Of a stretch of 64,000 nt of DNA, positions 49,501-60,200 are shown in pieces; position 1 is the stretch's first letter, and the number at the start of each line of letters is the position of its first letter. This DNA is from Bacteroidota bacterium. Its GTDB lineage: Bacteria > Bacteroidota > Bacteroidia > Bacteroidales > NBLH01. The translations under genes and the position numbers were made by a program. Location: contig JANYKN010000125.1 of NCBI GenBank assembly GCA_025361565.1, forward strand, positions 95,171-159,170. Reading direction: 5' to 3'. A model generated the notes under the pieces. That model was given only the letters and a program-made list of their open reading frames with translations, was not told where the DNA came from and searched no databases.

Positions 49501-52500
49501 ACAAAAGGCATATTTATTGGGAACAATAATACCGGATGGACAGTAAGCAATAACAAATTATATCAGACAGGAAGCCGTACATTTGCCGAAACTCAATTTT
49601 ATATCCCAATCCATGTTGACGCTCCTTCTGGAACAGGTTTTACAATTTCAGGAAATACAATTGGATTTGCTAATTCATCAGGAACAGGAACGACAACTAT
49701 TTCGGGTGCAGCCTCACAGTTTGCAGGAATTTGGGCAAATGTTGGCTCTGGAACCGCTTCAACCATTCAAAACAATACAATCTCCAACATTGGTTTCACA
49801 TCTACTTACACTGGAAGTTTACAGTGTGGTGTTTTTTCCGGAATATTTGTAGAAAACGGGAGTGTAAATATTGGTTCCTCTGGCAATAGCAATATTGTTG
49901 GAAGCACAGCGGCAGTTGACAATATTTTAATTCAACAAGGAAATGCAGGTAATTCATATGGCATCAAAACATTGGGTACTGGTACAATTAATATTAATTA
50001 CAACCAAATATGTGGAATTTCTGCTTTTAGTGCAACCGCAGCTGATGATATTGCTCTTTTGGGTATATACGTTGATGCTGTTAATGCGAGTATTTCTAAT
50101 AATATAATTGGTAGCAGTTCACTTGCAAATAGCCTAAAAGCGGGAACAATTGGTTTTACAACAGGCAGTACCTCAATTTACGGAATATCAAGTACAGCTA
50201 GTGGAATTGTAGATATATCGAATAACATTGTTGCAAACCATATTGCTTATGGTAGCGGGGCATCAGGTGTTAGCAGCGGAATTTACAGCGATGATGGCAG
50301 AAATACCATCAATAACAACCAAATCTATAAATTGGCTTCATACACAACCAGAGCTGGGACCCAGGAGAATTCAACAATTTGTGGGATAAGAAAAACTTCT
50401 ACTGATGCAAACCAAGTGATAAGCAGAAATATCATTCATTCTTTGAGTTGCGAACATTTATCCACCGCTGCCGATGTTACAATTTCAGGTATAACATTAA
50501 GCTCTAACTCAGGTACAGCAGATGTTGTAAGCCGAAATTTCATTCACAGTTTCGATTCACAAATTAATGATGCTATTTACACTGGAATTTATTTAAGAAG
50601 TGGTTCTGCAAACATTCAAAACAACATGATACGTTTGGGAATTGGCAAGGGTGGAGCTTCAATTACTCAACGAATAAGCATTGTAGGGATTTATAATAAT
50701 TCATCCAGTACAAGTTCATATTTATTTAACAGTGTTTTCATAGGAGGAACAGGAGTAGATCCATTGCTGGGAAAAAATACTTCTGCATTTACATCTGCAG
50801 TGGAACAAAGTAGTATAATCAGCGATAATTTATTTATCAACAGCCGTTCAAATTCGAGTGGAACAGTAAGTAAGCATTATGCTCTTTATTTGCAGTATAA
50901 AAACCTGGCAGTATCCGATTATAATATCTTTCGTGCTAATGGAAACGGAGGAATTTTATCGCATATAGATGGTAATGATTATTCTGGACTTCAAGCACAT
51001 CGTGCCTATTTCCAGGGACAAGATTTACATTCAGGAATTGGCGATCCGAATTTTAACAATGCAACAGGAGATGCAAGTTCTGTTAATCTCCACTTGACCG
51101 GAAATACTCCTGCTTACAGAACTGGTATAATAACAGGCGGTGTTAGCGATGATTATGATGGGATTGCCAGAACTTCAAATATTGGGGCCGATGGTGGAAA
51201 CTATGCCATCACTAACGCAGAAGATATTTTTACTCCTAATTTTTCTTATATACCAATATTACATGAAACTACATTGTTCAGCATTACAATTGATGTTCGG
51301 ATTACGGATCAAGGCCCGTCCGGTCAAGGTGTCAGCCAAGTCAATCCTCCTCGTATGTATTGCAGGAGGAGCAATCTACCACAAACCTGGGGTGCGGCTA
51401 TTTTCAAGACAGGAACGTTAATTTCAGGTGATGGAAACGACGGAATCTGGCGATTTGCTTTAACTGCGGGAATGCCTGGTGATGACTATCCTGTGCTCTT
51501 CAATAACGAAATAATAGAATATTTCTTTGTAGCACAGGACTTAGCCATTGCAACACCAAATGTTTGGTATTCAAAATTTGATGGAACATCTCCGGTTTAC
51601 ACAAATGTTTCAACATCTGTTACACTTCCATCCCCAACTGTGCCTGTAGATTTTTTTGGTATTGACGGTAATCTGCATGGATCATATACAGTTGGAACCG
51701 GGCAAACATTTCCAACCTTAACAGGAGCAAGGGGACTTTTCCAAAACCTAAACGCCTTAGATGTGACAGGAAATATTACTGCGATAATTACGGATCATAT
51801 TTCAGAACCTGCTACCTATGGATGCGGACAATGGACAGAATCAGGCTCTGGTGGATATATTGTGACGATTTCAACTAACACCACTACGGTTAAAAATATT
51901 ACTACCACTGCAACTGCCGACATGATTAGACTTACGGGCGTAGATCGTTTAATTTTCGATGGTGGAATAAATGGAGTAAGATATATCACTTTTACTCAGG
52001 ATAATGCAAATTATTCGACTTTCACATTTTCGAACGATGCAAACAATAATATCATAAAGAATTGTTATATTGCAGGACGTCCAATATCTGCAAATAGAGG
52101 AATTATTAGCATTGGAAGTGGTTCAACAACAGGAAATAGTGGGAACGAAATTTCAAATAACCTGATTTGGAACGTTTCCGGGATGCCGCAAAATTCAATA
52201 TACTCAAGAGGAAATGGCTCTGCACCAAATTCTAATAACCGAATACTCAATAATGACATTAAAAATTTTGCAGAAAATGGAATATGGGTTTCAAACGCAG
52301 GAAATGGCAACGGTTGGACAATTTCGAATAACACACTTTACAACGATTTTGGCACAAAACCATCTGATCAACAAGTTGGTATTCGTGTTGAATCTTCTCC
52401 TGCAACTGGATACACCATTTCAGGAAACTCAATCGGAGGAAAAACGCCTTCCCCTCCATACACATCATGGGAAAATACCGGACAACAGGATTTTTACGGA

Positions 52501-55500
52501 ATTTTTATCATGGCTGGAAGTACCGATACCAGTTATGTTTTAAACAATACCATCCATGATATTTGGAAATCGAACACCAATGTCGGTACAAACGAATTCC
52601 GGGGTATTTGGGTTGAAAACAACGGACTGGTTAATGTCAAAGGCAATACATTCAATAATATAAAGAATGATGGCTCCGATTTAACTACTCTAATTTACAT
52701 GGATGGCTATGCCAATGTTAAAGTTTCAGATAATACAATTTCAAATATTACAACCACTGGAAATGATGATTTTAGAGGTATTTATGCAGATGTAACTTTT
52801 GCTTCGAATACTGCTGCAATTTCAAACAATTCTATTAAAGGCATAAATATAAATAATACTGGCGTTGGTGTTGATTTTTACGGAATATATATTAATAGAG
52901 GTAATTTTGATATTACCGGAAATACTTTTGGTGGTATTAATTCCTCAGATAAAATTACTTTTGCTGGTGGAGGCATAATGCAAATGTTAACCATTACCGG
53001 TAGTGATTTTAACCGAAGTTTAAGGAATAACCAAATTTCTAATATTCAAAGCATTTCAAATTCGGGTTTTATTGGTTATTATCTTCAAAATCTTGCCAGT
53101 GGACAAAATACCATTCAAAACAATACTATAGATGATCTAAATCTCAATACATCTGGCGATGTTACTGCTTTTTATCTGGCTACTGGACAAACAAATATGC
53201 TAAATAACACCATTGGAACAGCTACATTAGGTATTCAAAATTCAGGTTTAGGCAATTTCTATGGAATACGATTGTCGGCCAGTTTAAGCAACAATAGCCT
53301 TTCCGGAAATAGCATCAGCAATATACAAATGCCAAATACCAGCTCAAACTTTAAAGGGATTTGGGTGTCTGCAGGTTCATCGACAATAAGTACATCAACA
53401 ATTGGTAGTACTTTAACTGCCAACAGCATTCAAGTTGCAGGTCAAAATGTTATTGGTATTTCGGTTACAAATAGCGGTCAGTTAACTGCTTCAAATAATA
53501 TAATTGCAAACTTAAATCAAACCAGCATTCTAAATTCCGCTTCCATCAAAGGCATTGAAATAGACGGAAATGAAAAATGTACAGCATCTGGAAATAGCAT
53601 TTTTTCTATCAATACTGCAAGTACTTTATCAACAATGTCAAATGGATTAATGGCTTCGCAAGGAATTTGGTTCAATGGAGATTCAGCAAGAACAATCACC
53701 GGAAATATTATTTATAATATTTCAGCTACAGCTGGAGCTAATGTTACAGGCATTGCAGAATCGGGTACAAATGCAATTATTTCAAAAAATAAAATATATA
53801 ATATTTCCAATTCTGCTACAAATGGAACCGCTAGTGGAATAGTTCTTTATGAATTAAATTCCACCAGTTATGTCGCCAATAATATGATTTCTTTAGGAGG
53901 AAATGATGCTACAGAATATAGTGGAATTTGGATACCAAATACCAATTCATCCGTTAAACACTTGTATTTTAATTCCATTTATATTGGTGGAACTGCAAGT
54001 GCTGGTAACTCCTATGCATTCCTGAGAGGTAATAATACCACTCCAATTTATATGAGGGATAATATTTTATCAAACTCTAGAACTGGCGGAACTGGGAAAC
54101 ATTATGCAATTGTAAGTCAAAATTTTAGCGACAGAACTGTGGTTAATCTTGAGAATAATAACTACTACTCTGCCAATCCTGCTACTCTTGGTCTTTGGAA
54201 TGGTGCAGACAATGATTTCAATGCCTGGATAGGAAATAGTGGTGAAATTTCCAGTATAAATCAATTACCTAATTTTATTGATATTGCAAATGGAAATTTA
54301 CATCTTGATCCTTCAAACAGTTGTGCTTTTAATGGAATTGGAGTAGTGATTACCGGAATAACTGATGATTTTGATGGAAACATACGTCCGATTAATCCAG
54401 ATTTAGGCGCTGATGAAATTATTCCAACAGGTGGAAATATTGTAGATAACTGGACTGGCCGAATTGATAGCGTTTGGGTGAATCCATTAAACTGGCAATG
54501 TGAATTGTTACCAACTTCAAGTTCAAATATAACCATTGGTAATGTAACAAATGATCCAGTTATAAATTCTGCGGTTACCATTAATGCATTGACAATCAAA
54601 AATAATGGAAATTTAAAGGTTTGGACTAATTTACTTACAGTTAACGGAGTATTAACCAACGAAACCGGAGGAAGCTTAATTATAAATGGAGGTGCAAAAC
54701 TCACTACCAATGCCAATTTTAACAATGGCGGAGAGTTTAGGTTACGATCTCCAAATAATCATGGGCAATCAGGTTCTTATCTTGATTTTGCGGGCACTTA
54801 TTCAAACACAGGTTCTGGAATGTTCTATGCAGAAAGATTCTTTGGACAAAGACAATATCATTATTTTGCACCACCAATTCAATGTGTACTTCAGGATGCT
54901 GGTAGTAATGCAAAAGCATCACTTATGCAAACTTCAGCTTCCGGCCAGTTTAATGCAAATTTGTTGGATTATACCGAATCTGCGAATATTAATCCAAATC
55001 CAACCAGCATGAATGATTTAGTGGCTGCCTGGCATTATGTGCGTCCGTATTCTGGCAGTCCGGAATTTAATTTTGTTAAAGGCGCTGGTTATGCATTCTA
55101 TGATCAGTCCGATAAGTTGGTAACATTCCAGGGAAAGCCAAACACTGGAACTCAGAATGTAACACTCTCATTTACAAATGATGATGATGGAACTACCTAT
55201 AATGGGTGGAATTTGATTGCAAACCCCTATCCTTCTTCAATTGATTGGAATTCAATAGCAGGAACACTTGGTGCGAATCTGACAAATGCAGACAATGCAA
55301 TTTACGTTTGGGAAGGTGATAATTTAACTGGTGCTTATGCTTCTTATGTCAATGGCTCATCGTCGGGAACTGGCAATTTAACACGATATATTGCCCCAAT
55401 GCAGGCCTTTTTTATCCATGCAAAAGCATCACCGGCAAGTTTTCCGTTAAATAATAGCCATAGATTACATTCAAATGTCAATTTTTTAAAAAGCACCAAG

Positions 55501-57090
55501 GCAAGTGGAAATTTAGTGAAATTGAAAGTAACAAAAGATAGTTTATCGACAGTAACTGTAATTAATTTTGAGGATCTTGCAACAAATGAATTCGATGGTC
55601 AGTTTGATGCTTTCCAGATGTTTGGCTTGTATTCAAAATGCCCGCAATTATATTCAATTACAGAGACCAATAAATCAACCCTTTCGGTTAACTCGCTTCC
55701 TCTGAATAACTTATTGAATACAAGCGTTCCATTAGGAATACGATCAGTTGATGGAGGAAAAAGTATAATAGAACTCAACAATGTCGAAGGTCTTGATCAA
55801 ACCCATGTTATCCTTGAAGACAAAGACTTAAATAAACTGATCAATTTGAGGGCTCAAAGCAAATACGAGTTTGATTTGGCCGCAGATTTTGTTGCAAATA
55901 GATTTGTATTACATTTTACGGAAAACAATCCCCCGGTTCTGCAAAATCCATTTTCGAATTTGGTGACTGACCAGGAAGCTGTTTTCAGTTACTCTTATAG
56001 CGATAATGTATTTATTGATAATGATTTAGGAGATAGTATCCGCTATTCTGCTTTTCTTGAAAATGGACAAATATTACCTTCATGGTTAACTTTTAATCCT
56101 GAAAGCAAAACTTTTTCGGGAACTCCACATAATCAGGATGTAGGAACACTTAATATTCAACTAAAAGCAACGGATATACTTGGAGCTTCATCCACTTTCA
56201 ACTTTGTTCTTGATGTTTTAAATGTAGACGATCCTCCAACTCTTCAAATTCCAATTGCTAATATCAATACTTTAGAAGACCAAAGTTTTGAATATTCAAT
56301 CAACAATCAAACTTTTAAAGATGTTGATTTAAATGACAACTTAAGCTATTCGGTAACTCTAAGCAATGGTCAAGCATTACCCGACTGGTTAAAATTTAAT
56401 TCTGAAACATTGAAATTTGCAGGAACTCCTTCCAATGATAACGTTGGAACTATTGAAATTAAAGTAATAGCAACCGATGGTTCTGGTGAAAGTGCCTTTG
56501 ACATTTTTACCCTTCAGGTTATCAATGTCAATGATGCTCCAATCGTTCAGCAAAAAATTAATGATCAGGATATTATGATAAATACAGATTATTCATTCGA
56601 AATTCCTGTCCAAACATTTATTGATATTGATCAAAATGAGGAACTAAAACTAACTGCCATTTTAGTCAATGGTTCGCCATTGCCTACCTGGTTGAATTTC
56701 AACCCGGATATGGGCATTTTCAGCGGAATGCCATTGCAAATGGGCGAAATCTCTATTAATTTAAAAGCTACAGATTTAGTTGGTGCTTCAGTTTCGCAAC
56801 AATTTAAACTTACTGTGCATTCAACTACTGATATTGAAAAGATAGGAGAAAAAATATTTTCAGTATTTCCAAACCCAACAGATGGACAATTTTATTTAAC
56901 CATGGAAACGAATGGAGTTTCAAGCAACTGGGATATTAATATTAAAGACATAAACGGAAGAAATGTTTTCCAGGCTAAATTAAATAGCTCAAAACAAGAA
57001 TTTGATTTGACTGGTTTGGCTGCCGGAAAATATATTATTGAACTTAAATCAGGTGAAAATAAAATTATTAAGTCTTTGATTATTAAGTAA
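46531..57090 (+). CDS. Second giant T9SS-secreted beta-helix surface protein (3519 aa)
   Basis: Paralogue of the upstream gene with the same order of parts. Signal peptide 1-20 (LILFLTIMVNAFAQ), N-terminal beta-rich region with the WNDFNTWQRYNG domain, YVQGPLRRAI near 623 with FPVGKTNFRM, a first beta-helix block to about 1550 (SNIGADGG), an FN3-like segment 1565-1690, a second block about 1716-2630 (PDLGADEI), a WVNPLNWQCELLP strand domain, a WNLIANPYPSSIDW segment near 2893, three cadherin-like Ig domains (about 3134-3430, each with LP-x-WL-x-FN and F-x-G-x-P) and a T9SS tail (about 3440-3519, SVFPNPTDGQF to IIKSLIIK). It lacks the 822-bp super-repeat but has three Ig-like domains instead of one. 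An exported, surface-bound adhesin role is likely but unproven. Confidence 0.93.
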   Translation: MKKNIILILFLTIMVNAFAQLTGDLRSKQNGNWNDFNTWQRYNGTIWVDATVGEIPNASTNVTISTGNLVDLNISVMLANNIDINGILQFVNAEYNLTISGNLNVNSTGVFRTSTPLAASYDQTISLYGNLLVDGQLDGYNTNLGFEARLFFNFLGSTNTSISGNGSLCEIYEISVDKGTDQTFAVEALRVITLIDAVSSNQRKINLLNGTFKISSPSALTPYYGNQTVCNQTARLWLNNAGASISWANAGNAIFDGNLLIDNGTLNIGGTMQIETLSPGNSQINNGTIHCARMIELASTFTVAGGTVTADSSLTLNSNGTSEQGHLIVLGGIINIGNGNDILRVYDHGNLEISGGNINVFGRVQFDNGITPNNSTFTMNAGNLNVDPQYTTNLQNVDVVSFQDNTVVNFTGGKLNIVDPERTKDGSNDCEFKIWGTTGLKNFVGSTVQFGNGVSNSSQTTISGTRGFRLSMPAGVNLGDVIILNPASYDRNLTLSSTTSSTTNLNNLTISNLADTININGNILNISGNIINNGILNGTAANSHLRFTGSAAQSYSGTGNIVSNLLNLTFNNSSTTGVTLNAPLGATTINLTDGNVYTDATNLLTVYGTSPANLTGGSASNYVQGPLRRAIPNNATNSQYQFPVGKTNFRMIELFGLNSGGTGSGFITNEVFEGIPMNGNTGGTGIVDPTVAESIYWKLTTNLAAVSLTNISSIRVTYADPATNPPRTIAQSNNSLTGTYNSIGRIPGTGTLQSESFNLTGINPSGDAYFIISEVKPFSGTYTVGTTGNYLNLTAVANELRTKFMNGNVYFELQADYNPATESIPVIFDKLMLSQPQYGVIIRPKSGVASTILSRDGNIDNEALIILDNVQNLTFDGRAGGAGSSIWTITNTRATNPGPVFELRNGARTDTLSYLNLKSNNQSLTGGVLVIGATNKFIGNNNNVIRYCDITGNAGNPRCGIYSLGMAGYENTANKVDQCTIYDFFSTTEDTKGIFIGNNNTGWTVSNNKLYQTGSRTFAETQFYIPIHVDAPSGTGFTISGNTIGFANSSGTGTTTISGAASQFAGIWANVGSGTASTIQNNTISNIGFTSTYTGSLQCGVFSGIFVENGSVNIGSSGNSNIVGSTAAVDNILIQQGNAGNSYGIKTLGTGTININYNQICGISAFSATAADDIALLGIYVDAVNASISNNIIGSSSLANSLKAGTIGFTTGSTSIYGISSTASGIVDISNNIVANHIAYGSGASGVSSGIYSDDGRNTINNNQIYKLASYTTRAGTQENSTICGIRKTSTDANQVISRNIIHSLSCEHLSTAADVTISGITLSSNSGTADVVSRNFIHSFDSQINDAIYTGIYLRSGSANIQNNMIRLGIGKGGASITQRISIVGIYNNSSSTSSYLFNSVFIGGTGVDPLLGKNTSAFTSAVEQSSIISDNLFINSRSNSSGTVSKHYALYLQYKNLAVSDYNIFRANGNGGILSHIDGNDYSGLQAHRAYFQGQDLHSGIGDPNFNNATGDASSVNLHLTGNTPAYRTGIITGGVSDDYDGIARTSNIGADGGNYAITNAEDIFTPNFSYIPILHETTLFSITIDVRITDQGPSGQGVSQVNPPRMYCRRSNLPQTWGAAIFKTGTLISGDGNDGIWRFALTAGMPGDDYPVLFNNEIIEYFFVAQDLAIATPNVWYSKFDGTSPVYTNVSTSVTLPSPTVPVDFFGIDGNLHGSYTVGTGQTFPTLTGARGLFQNLNALDVTGNITAIITDHISEPATYGCGQWTESGSGGYIVTISTNTTTVKNITTTATADMIRLTGVDRLIFDGGINGVRYITFTQDNANYSTFTFSNDANNNIIKNCYIAGRPISANRGIISIGSGSTTGNSGNEISNNLIWNVSGMPQNSIYSRGNGSAPNSNNRILNNDIKNFAENGIWVSNAGNGNGWTISNNTLYNDFGTKPSDQQVGIRVESSPATGYTISGNSIGGKTPSPPYTSWENTGQQDFYGIFIMAGSTDTSYVLNNTIHDIWKSNTNVGTNEFRGIWVENNGLVNVKGNTFNNIKNDGSDLTTLIYMDGYANVKVSDNTISNITTTGNDDFRGIYADVTFASNTAAISNNSIKGININNTGVGVDFYGIYINRGNFDITGNTFGGINSSDKITFAGGGIMQMLTITGSDFNRSLRNNQISNIQSISNSGFIGYYLQNLASGQNTIQNNTIDDLNLNTSGDVTAFYLATGQTNMLNNTIGTATLGIQNSGLGNFYGIRLSASLSNNSLSGNSISNIQMPNTSSNFKGIWVSAGSSTISTSTIGSTLTANSIQVAGQNVIGISVTNSGQLTASNNIIANLNQTSILNSASIKGIEIDGNEKCTASGNSIFSINTASTLSTMSNGLMASQGIWFNGDSARTITGNIIYNISATAGANVTGIAESGTNAIISKNKIYNISNSATNGTASGIVLYELNSTSYVANNMISLGGNDATEYSGIWIPNTNSSVKHLYFNSIYIGGTASAGNSYAFLRGNNTTPIYMRDNILSNSRTGGTGKHYAIVSQNFSDRTVVNLENNNYYSANPATLGLWNGADNDFNAWIGNSGEISSINQLPNFIDIANGNLHLDPSNSCAFNGIGVVITGITDDFDGNIRPINPDLGADEIIPTGGNIVDNWTGRIDSVWVNPLNWQCELLPTSSSNITIGNVTNDPVINSAVTINALTIKNNGNLKVWTNLLTVNGVLTNETGGSLIINGGAKLTTNANFNNGGEFRLRSPNNHGQSGSYLDFAGTYSNTGSGMFYAERFFGQRQYHYFAPPIQCVLQDAGSNAKASLMQTSASGQFNANLLDYTESANINPNPTSMNDLVAAWHYVRPYSGSPEFNFVKGAGYAFYDQSDKLVTFQGKPNTGTQNVTLSFTNDDDGTTYNGWNLIANPYPSSIDWNSIAGTLGANLTNADNAIYVWEGDNLTGAYASYVNGSSSGTGNLTRYIAPMQAFFIHAKASPASFPLNNSHRLHSNVNFLKSTKASGNLVKLKVTKDSLSTVTVINFEDLATNEFDGQFDAFQMFGLYSKCPQLYSITETNKSTLSVNSLPLNNLLNTSVPLGIRSVDGGKSIIELNNVEGLDQTHVILEDKDLNKLINLRAQSKYEFDLAADFVANRFVLHFTENNPPVLQNPFSNLVTDQEAVFSYSYSDNVFIDNDLGDSIRYSAFLENGQILPSWLTFNPESKTFSGTPHNQDVGTLNIQLKATDILGASSTFNFVLDVLNVDDPPTLQIPIANINTLEDQSFEYSINNQTFKDVDLNDNLSYSVTLSNGQALPDWLKFNSETLKFAGTPSNDNVGTIEIKVIATDGSGESAFDIFTLQVINVNDAPIVQQKINDQDIMINTDYSFEIPVQTFIDIDQNEELKLTAILVNGSPLPTWLNFNPDMGIFSGMPLQMGEISINLKATDLVGASVSQQFKLTVHSTTDIEKIGEKIFSVFPNPTDGQFYLTMETNGVSSNWDINIKDINGRNVFQAKLNSSKQEFDLTGLAAGKYIIELKSGENKIIKSLIIK

Positions 57091-57109
57091 TTTATTATAC
57101 AAATTGATT

Positions 57110-57162
57110 TGCCACAAATGCACGAATAAAATCTATAATTCGTGCATTTGTGGCATTTTTTT
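57110..57162 (+). terminator. Strong terminator after the second giant gene
   Basis: An 18-bp perfect stem (TGCCACAAATGCACGAAT at 57110-57127 with its complement at 57138-57155), a 10-nt loop and TTTTTTT. It lies inside the possible N-terminal extension of the next frame, which argues against translation from 57104. Confidence 0.92.
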
Positions 57163-57226
57163 ATGGAATAAATGCAAATCTCTCATCTATTCTTTAAATT
57201 TACAAATAGAAACTAATAATCTTGCT

Positions 57227-60200
57227 ATGCGAAACGTCCTTTTGACCCTTATTTTTTCAATTACGCTTGTTCTTGGTTCAAGTTCATTCATTGAAAATCG
57301 AAAACAATCAAACTCTGATCATAATTTAAACATATATCCTGAAAAGGAAATATATAGTGCAATCCCCGCCCCTCCTGATACTGTCCCTACACTTAAAGTA
57401 GTTGGCGATGATAATAAAAAAGTAACTCTTCGGATGAATGAACTAATTATTCAGGTTGAAGTGCTCGGTAATATTGCCCGTACCACCATGGAAATGAATT
57501 TCGAAAACAAAACAGACAGGATTTTGGAAGGTGAACTGGATTTTCCTTTGGGCGAAAATCAGACAGTTACGCGCTTTGCATTAGAAATAAATGGAAAAAT
57601 GCGCGAAGGTGTTGTAGTTGAAAAACAAAAAGGCCAGCAGGTTTTCGAAGCTGTTGTTCGTAAAAATATTGACCCTGGCTTATTGGAAAAAACCAAAGGA
57701 AATAATTTCAAAGCCCGCATCTACCCAATTCCTTCAAATGGAAATAAACGGATAATTATAGCGTATGAACAAGAATTGATTGGAACAAAAACTGGCAATT
57801 TATATCTTCTGCCACTTCAGTTTAAAGATAAAATGGATAAATTTTCATTAAAAGTTGAAGTTTTTAAACAGAAAGTAAAACCAATTCTTGAAAACAATGA
57901 ACTCGTAAATTTTGAATTTACCGAATGGAAAGATTCCTATATTGCCAAACAGGAATATACTAATTACATTGCCAATAAACAATTGGGTTTTGTGCTTCCA
58001 GAAACTAAAAATATTTACTCAACATTTATAGAAAAGTCTGATAAACAAATAAATGACGATTATTTCTATATCAATTTAAAACCAGAAAAATTTACTCAGA
58101 ACAAAAAACTCCCAAAATCAATATGTCTACTTTATGATGTTTCCACTTCATCTGAGAACAAAGACACGTTAAAGGAAATAGAGGTTTTGGATAAATATTT
58201 TAAGAAAATAAGCAATCTCAAAGTTAATTTAGTCACCTTTAGCAATGAAATCAATTCAAATACAAATTTTATAGTTAAGGACGGAAATTGGGAACAGCTA
58301 AAAAAACAGTTTCTTAATCCGGGTTACGATGGTGCTACACAGTTCGGAAGCCTTGATCTATCGAAATATATTTGTGATGAATTTATATTGATTTCAGATG
58401 GGATTTCCAATTTTGGAAAATCTGAGATATTGACACAAACAACACCGGTAATGGTTATCAGCTCTACTCAATCAGCTGATTTCTCATATCTAAAATTTAT
58501 AGCATCAGGTACGGGTGGTCTGTATATAAATCTGAAAAATACCACAACAGAACAAGCGCTGACTCAATTAACTGAACAATCCTATCATTTTATTTCTGCA
58601 GAGTACGATAAAACTGTAATTTCGGAGCTTTTCCCTTCAAAACCTACCGATTTTAAAACCAATTTTTCAATTGCAGGTCAATTAAAAAGCAATAGTGCAG
58701 AAATTACTTTAAATTTTGGATTTGGAAATAAGGTTTACAAATCGATAAAAGTAGAATTGGATAAATCAGAAATATTTTCAGAAACAAATCTGGTACAAAG
58801 AATTTGGGCACAAAAGAAAATTGCTGAATTGGATATGTTGTACGAAAAAAACAAAGAAGAAATTATCAATCTTGGTAAAAAATATTCTATAGTTACACGA
58901 AATACATCATTGATAGTTCTTGATCGGCTTGAAGATTATATCCAATACGAAATAGTTCCGCCAGTTGAATTACAAAAAGAATATTTCGAAATTATAGAAA
59001 ATAAGAAAAAAGAGAAAACAGATCTTGAAACTGCACATATTGAACAAGTTGTACAATATTTCAATGCACGAGTTGAATGGTGGAATACCAAATTCTCTAA
59101 AGAAAAACAGACAACTCAAAATGATGTCAATTTTGTTGCGCCATCAATTGTTGATAGTTTAGTTATGGAAGAAAGTGAATTAAGTACTTCAGATGAAGTG
59201 GCATCCGAAAATCTTGCTAAAGAAGAAGAAGTTATGATAGAAGATGTTGGAGGTTCCCTTGGTCCGGTACGTGAAAATAATTTAAATGAAACAAAAAACA
59301 AGGACAAAGAAGAAGAGGAAGGTAGAATTTCTACTATTCAGCTAAATGCTTGGGATCCTGAAACTCCATATATGACAAAAATAAAAAATGCAAAAGCCGA
59401 AAACCAATACAATCAATATTTAGAAGATAAGAAAGAATATGCATCAACGCCTTCTTTCTATCTTGATGTGGCCAATTATTTTGTTAAACAAGGAAATAAA
59501 AAGCTAGCTCTGCGGATATTATCAAATATTGCTGAAATGAATGTCCAAAACCACGAATTGATGAGGATATTGGCACATCGGCTTGAACAATTAGAATATT
59601 ACGATTTAGCGATTTCAGTATACGAAGAAGTTGTGAAAATAAGAACAGAAGAGCCTCAGTCTTATCGTGATTTATCATTATGCTTAGCCGCTGATGGTCA
59701 ATACCAGAAAGCACTCGACATCCTTTATGATGCAATAAAAAAACCATGGGATGGAAGATTTCCAGAAATTGAAGGCATAATGGCCATTGAAATGAACCGG
59801 ATAATCAGTAAAGCCGGTAATAAAATTGAAATCAGCAAAATAGATAAACGCTTGATTAAAGATATGCCAGTGGATGTGCGGATTGTTTTGAACTGGGATA
59901 CCAACAATTCAGATATGGATTTATGGGTGACAGACCCTTACGGCGAAAAATGTTATTATTCCCATGCACTTACTTACACAGGTGGCAGGATATCACGCGA
60001 TTTTACTCAAGGATATGGGCCCGAAGAATATTTAATAAAAGGCGCATTACCTGGCAAATATATTATCCAAGCTAATTATTATGGCTCAAGCAGTCAGCGA
60101 ATTACAGGACCAACAACCATTTATCTCGAATTATATACCAATTATGGCAAGAAAAACGAAAAGAAAGAAACCATAACCATGCAATTAACAAGTGAGGCAA

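Noticed and set aside
47874-54725. Minus-strand frames of 60-154 codons inside the second giant gene.
   Set aside because: Same cause: complement of repetitive Asn/Thr/Gly codons. The plus-strand frame is unbroken with signal peptide and T9SS tail.
57104-57226. N-terminal extension of the VIT/vWA frame.
   Set aside because: This stretch contains the 18-bp terminator stem of the preceding gene and would place a Cys-rich segment before a clean signal peptide that starts at 57227.
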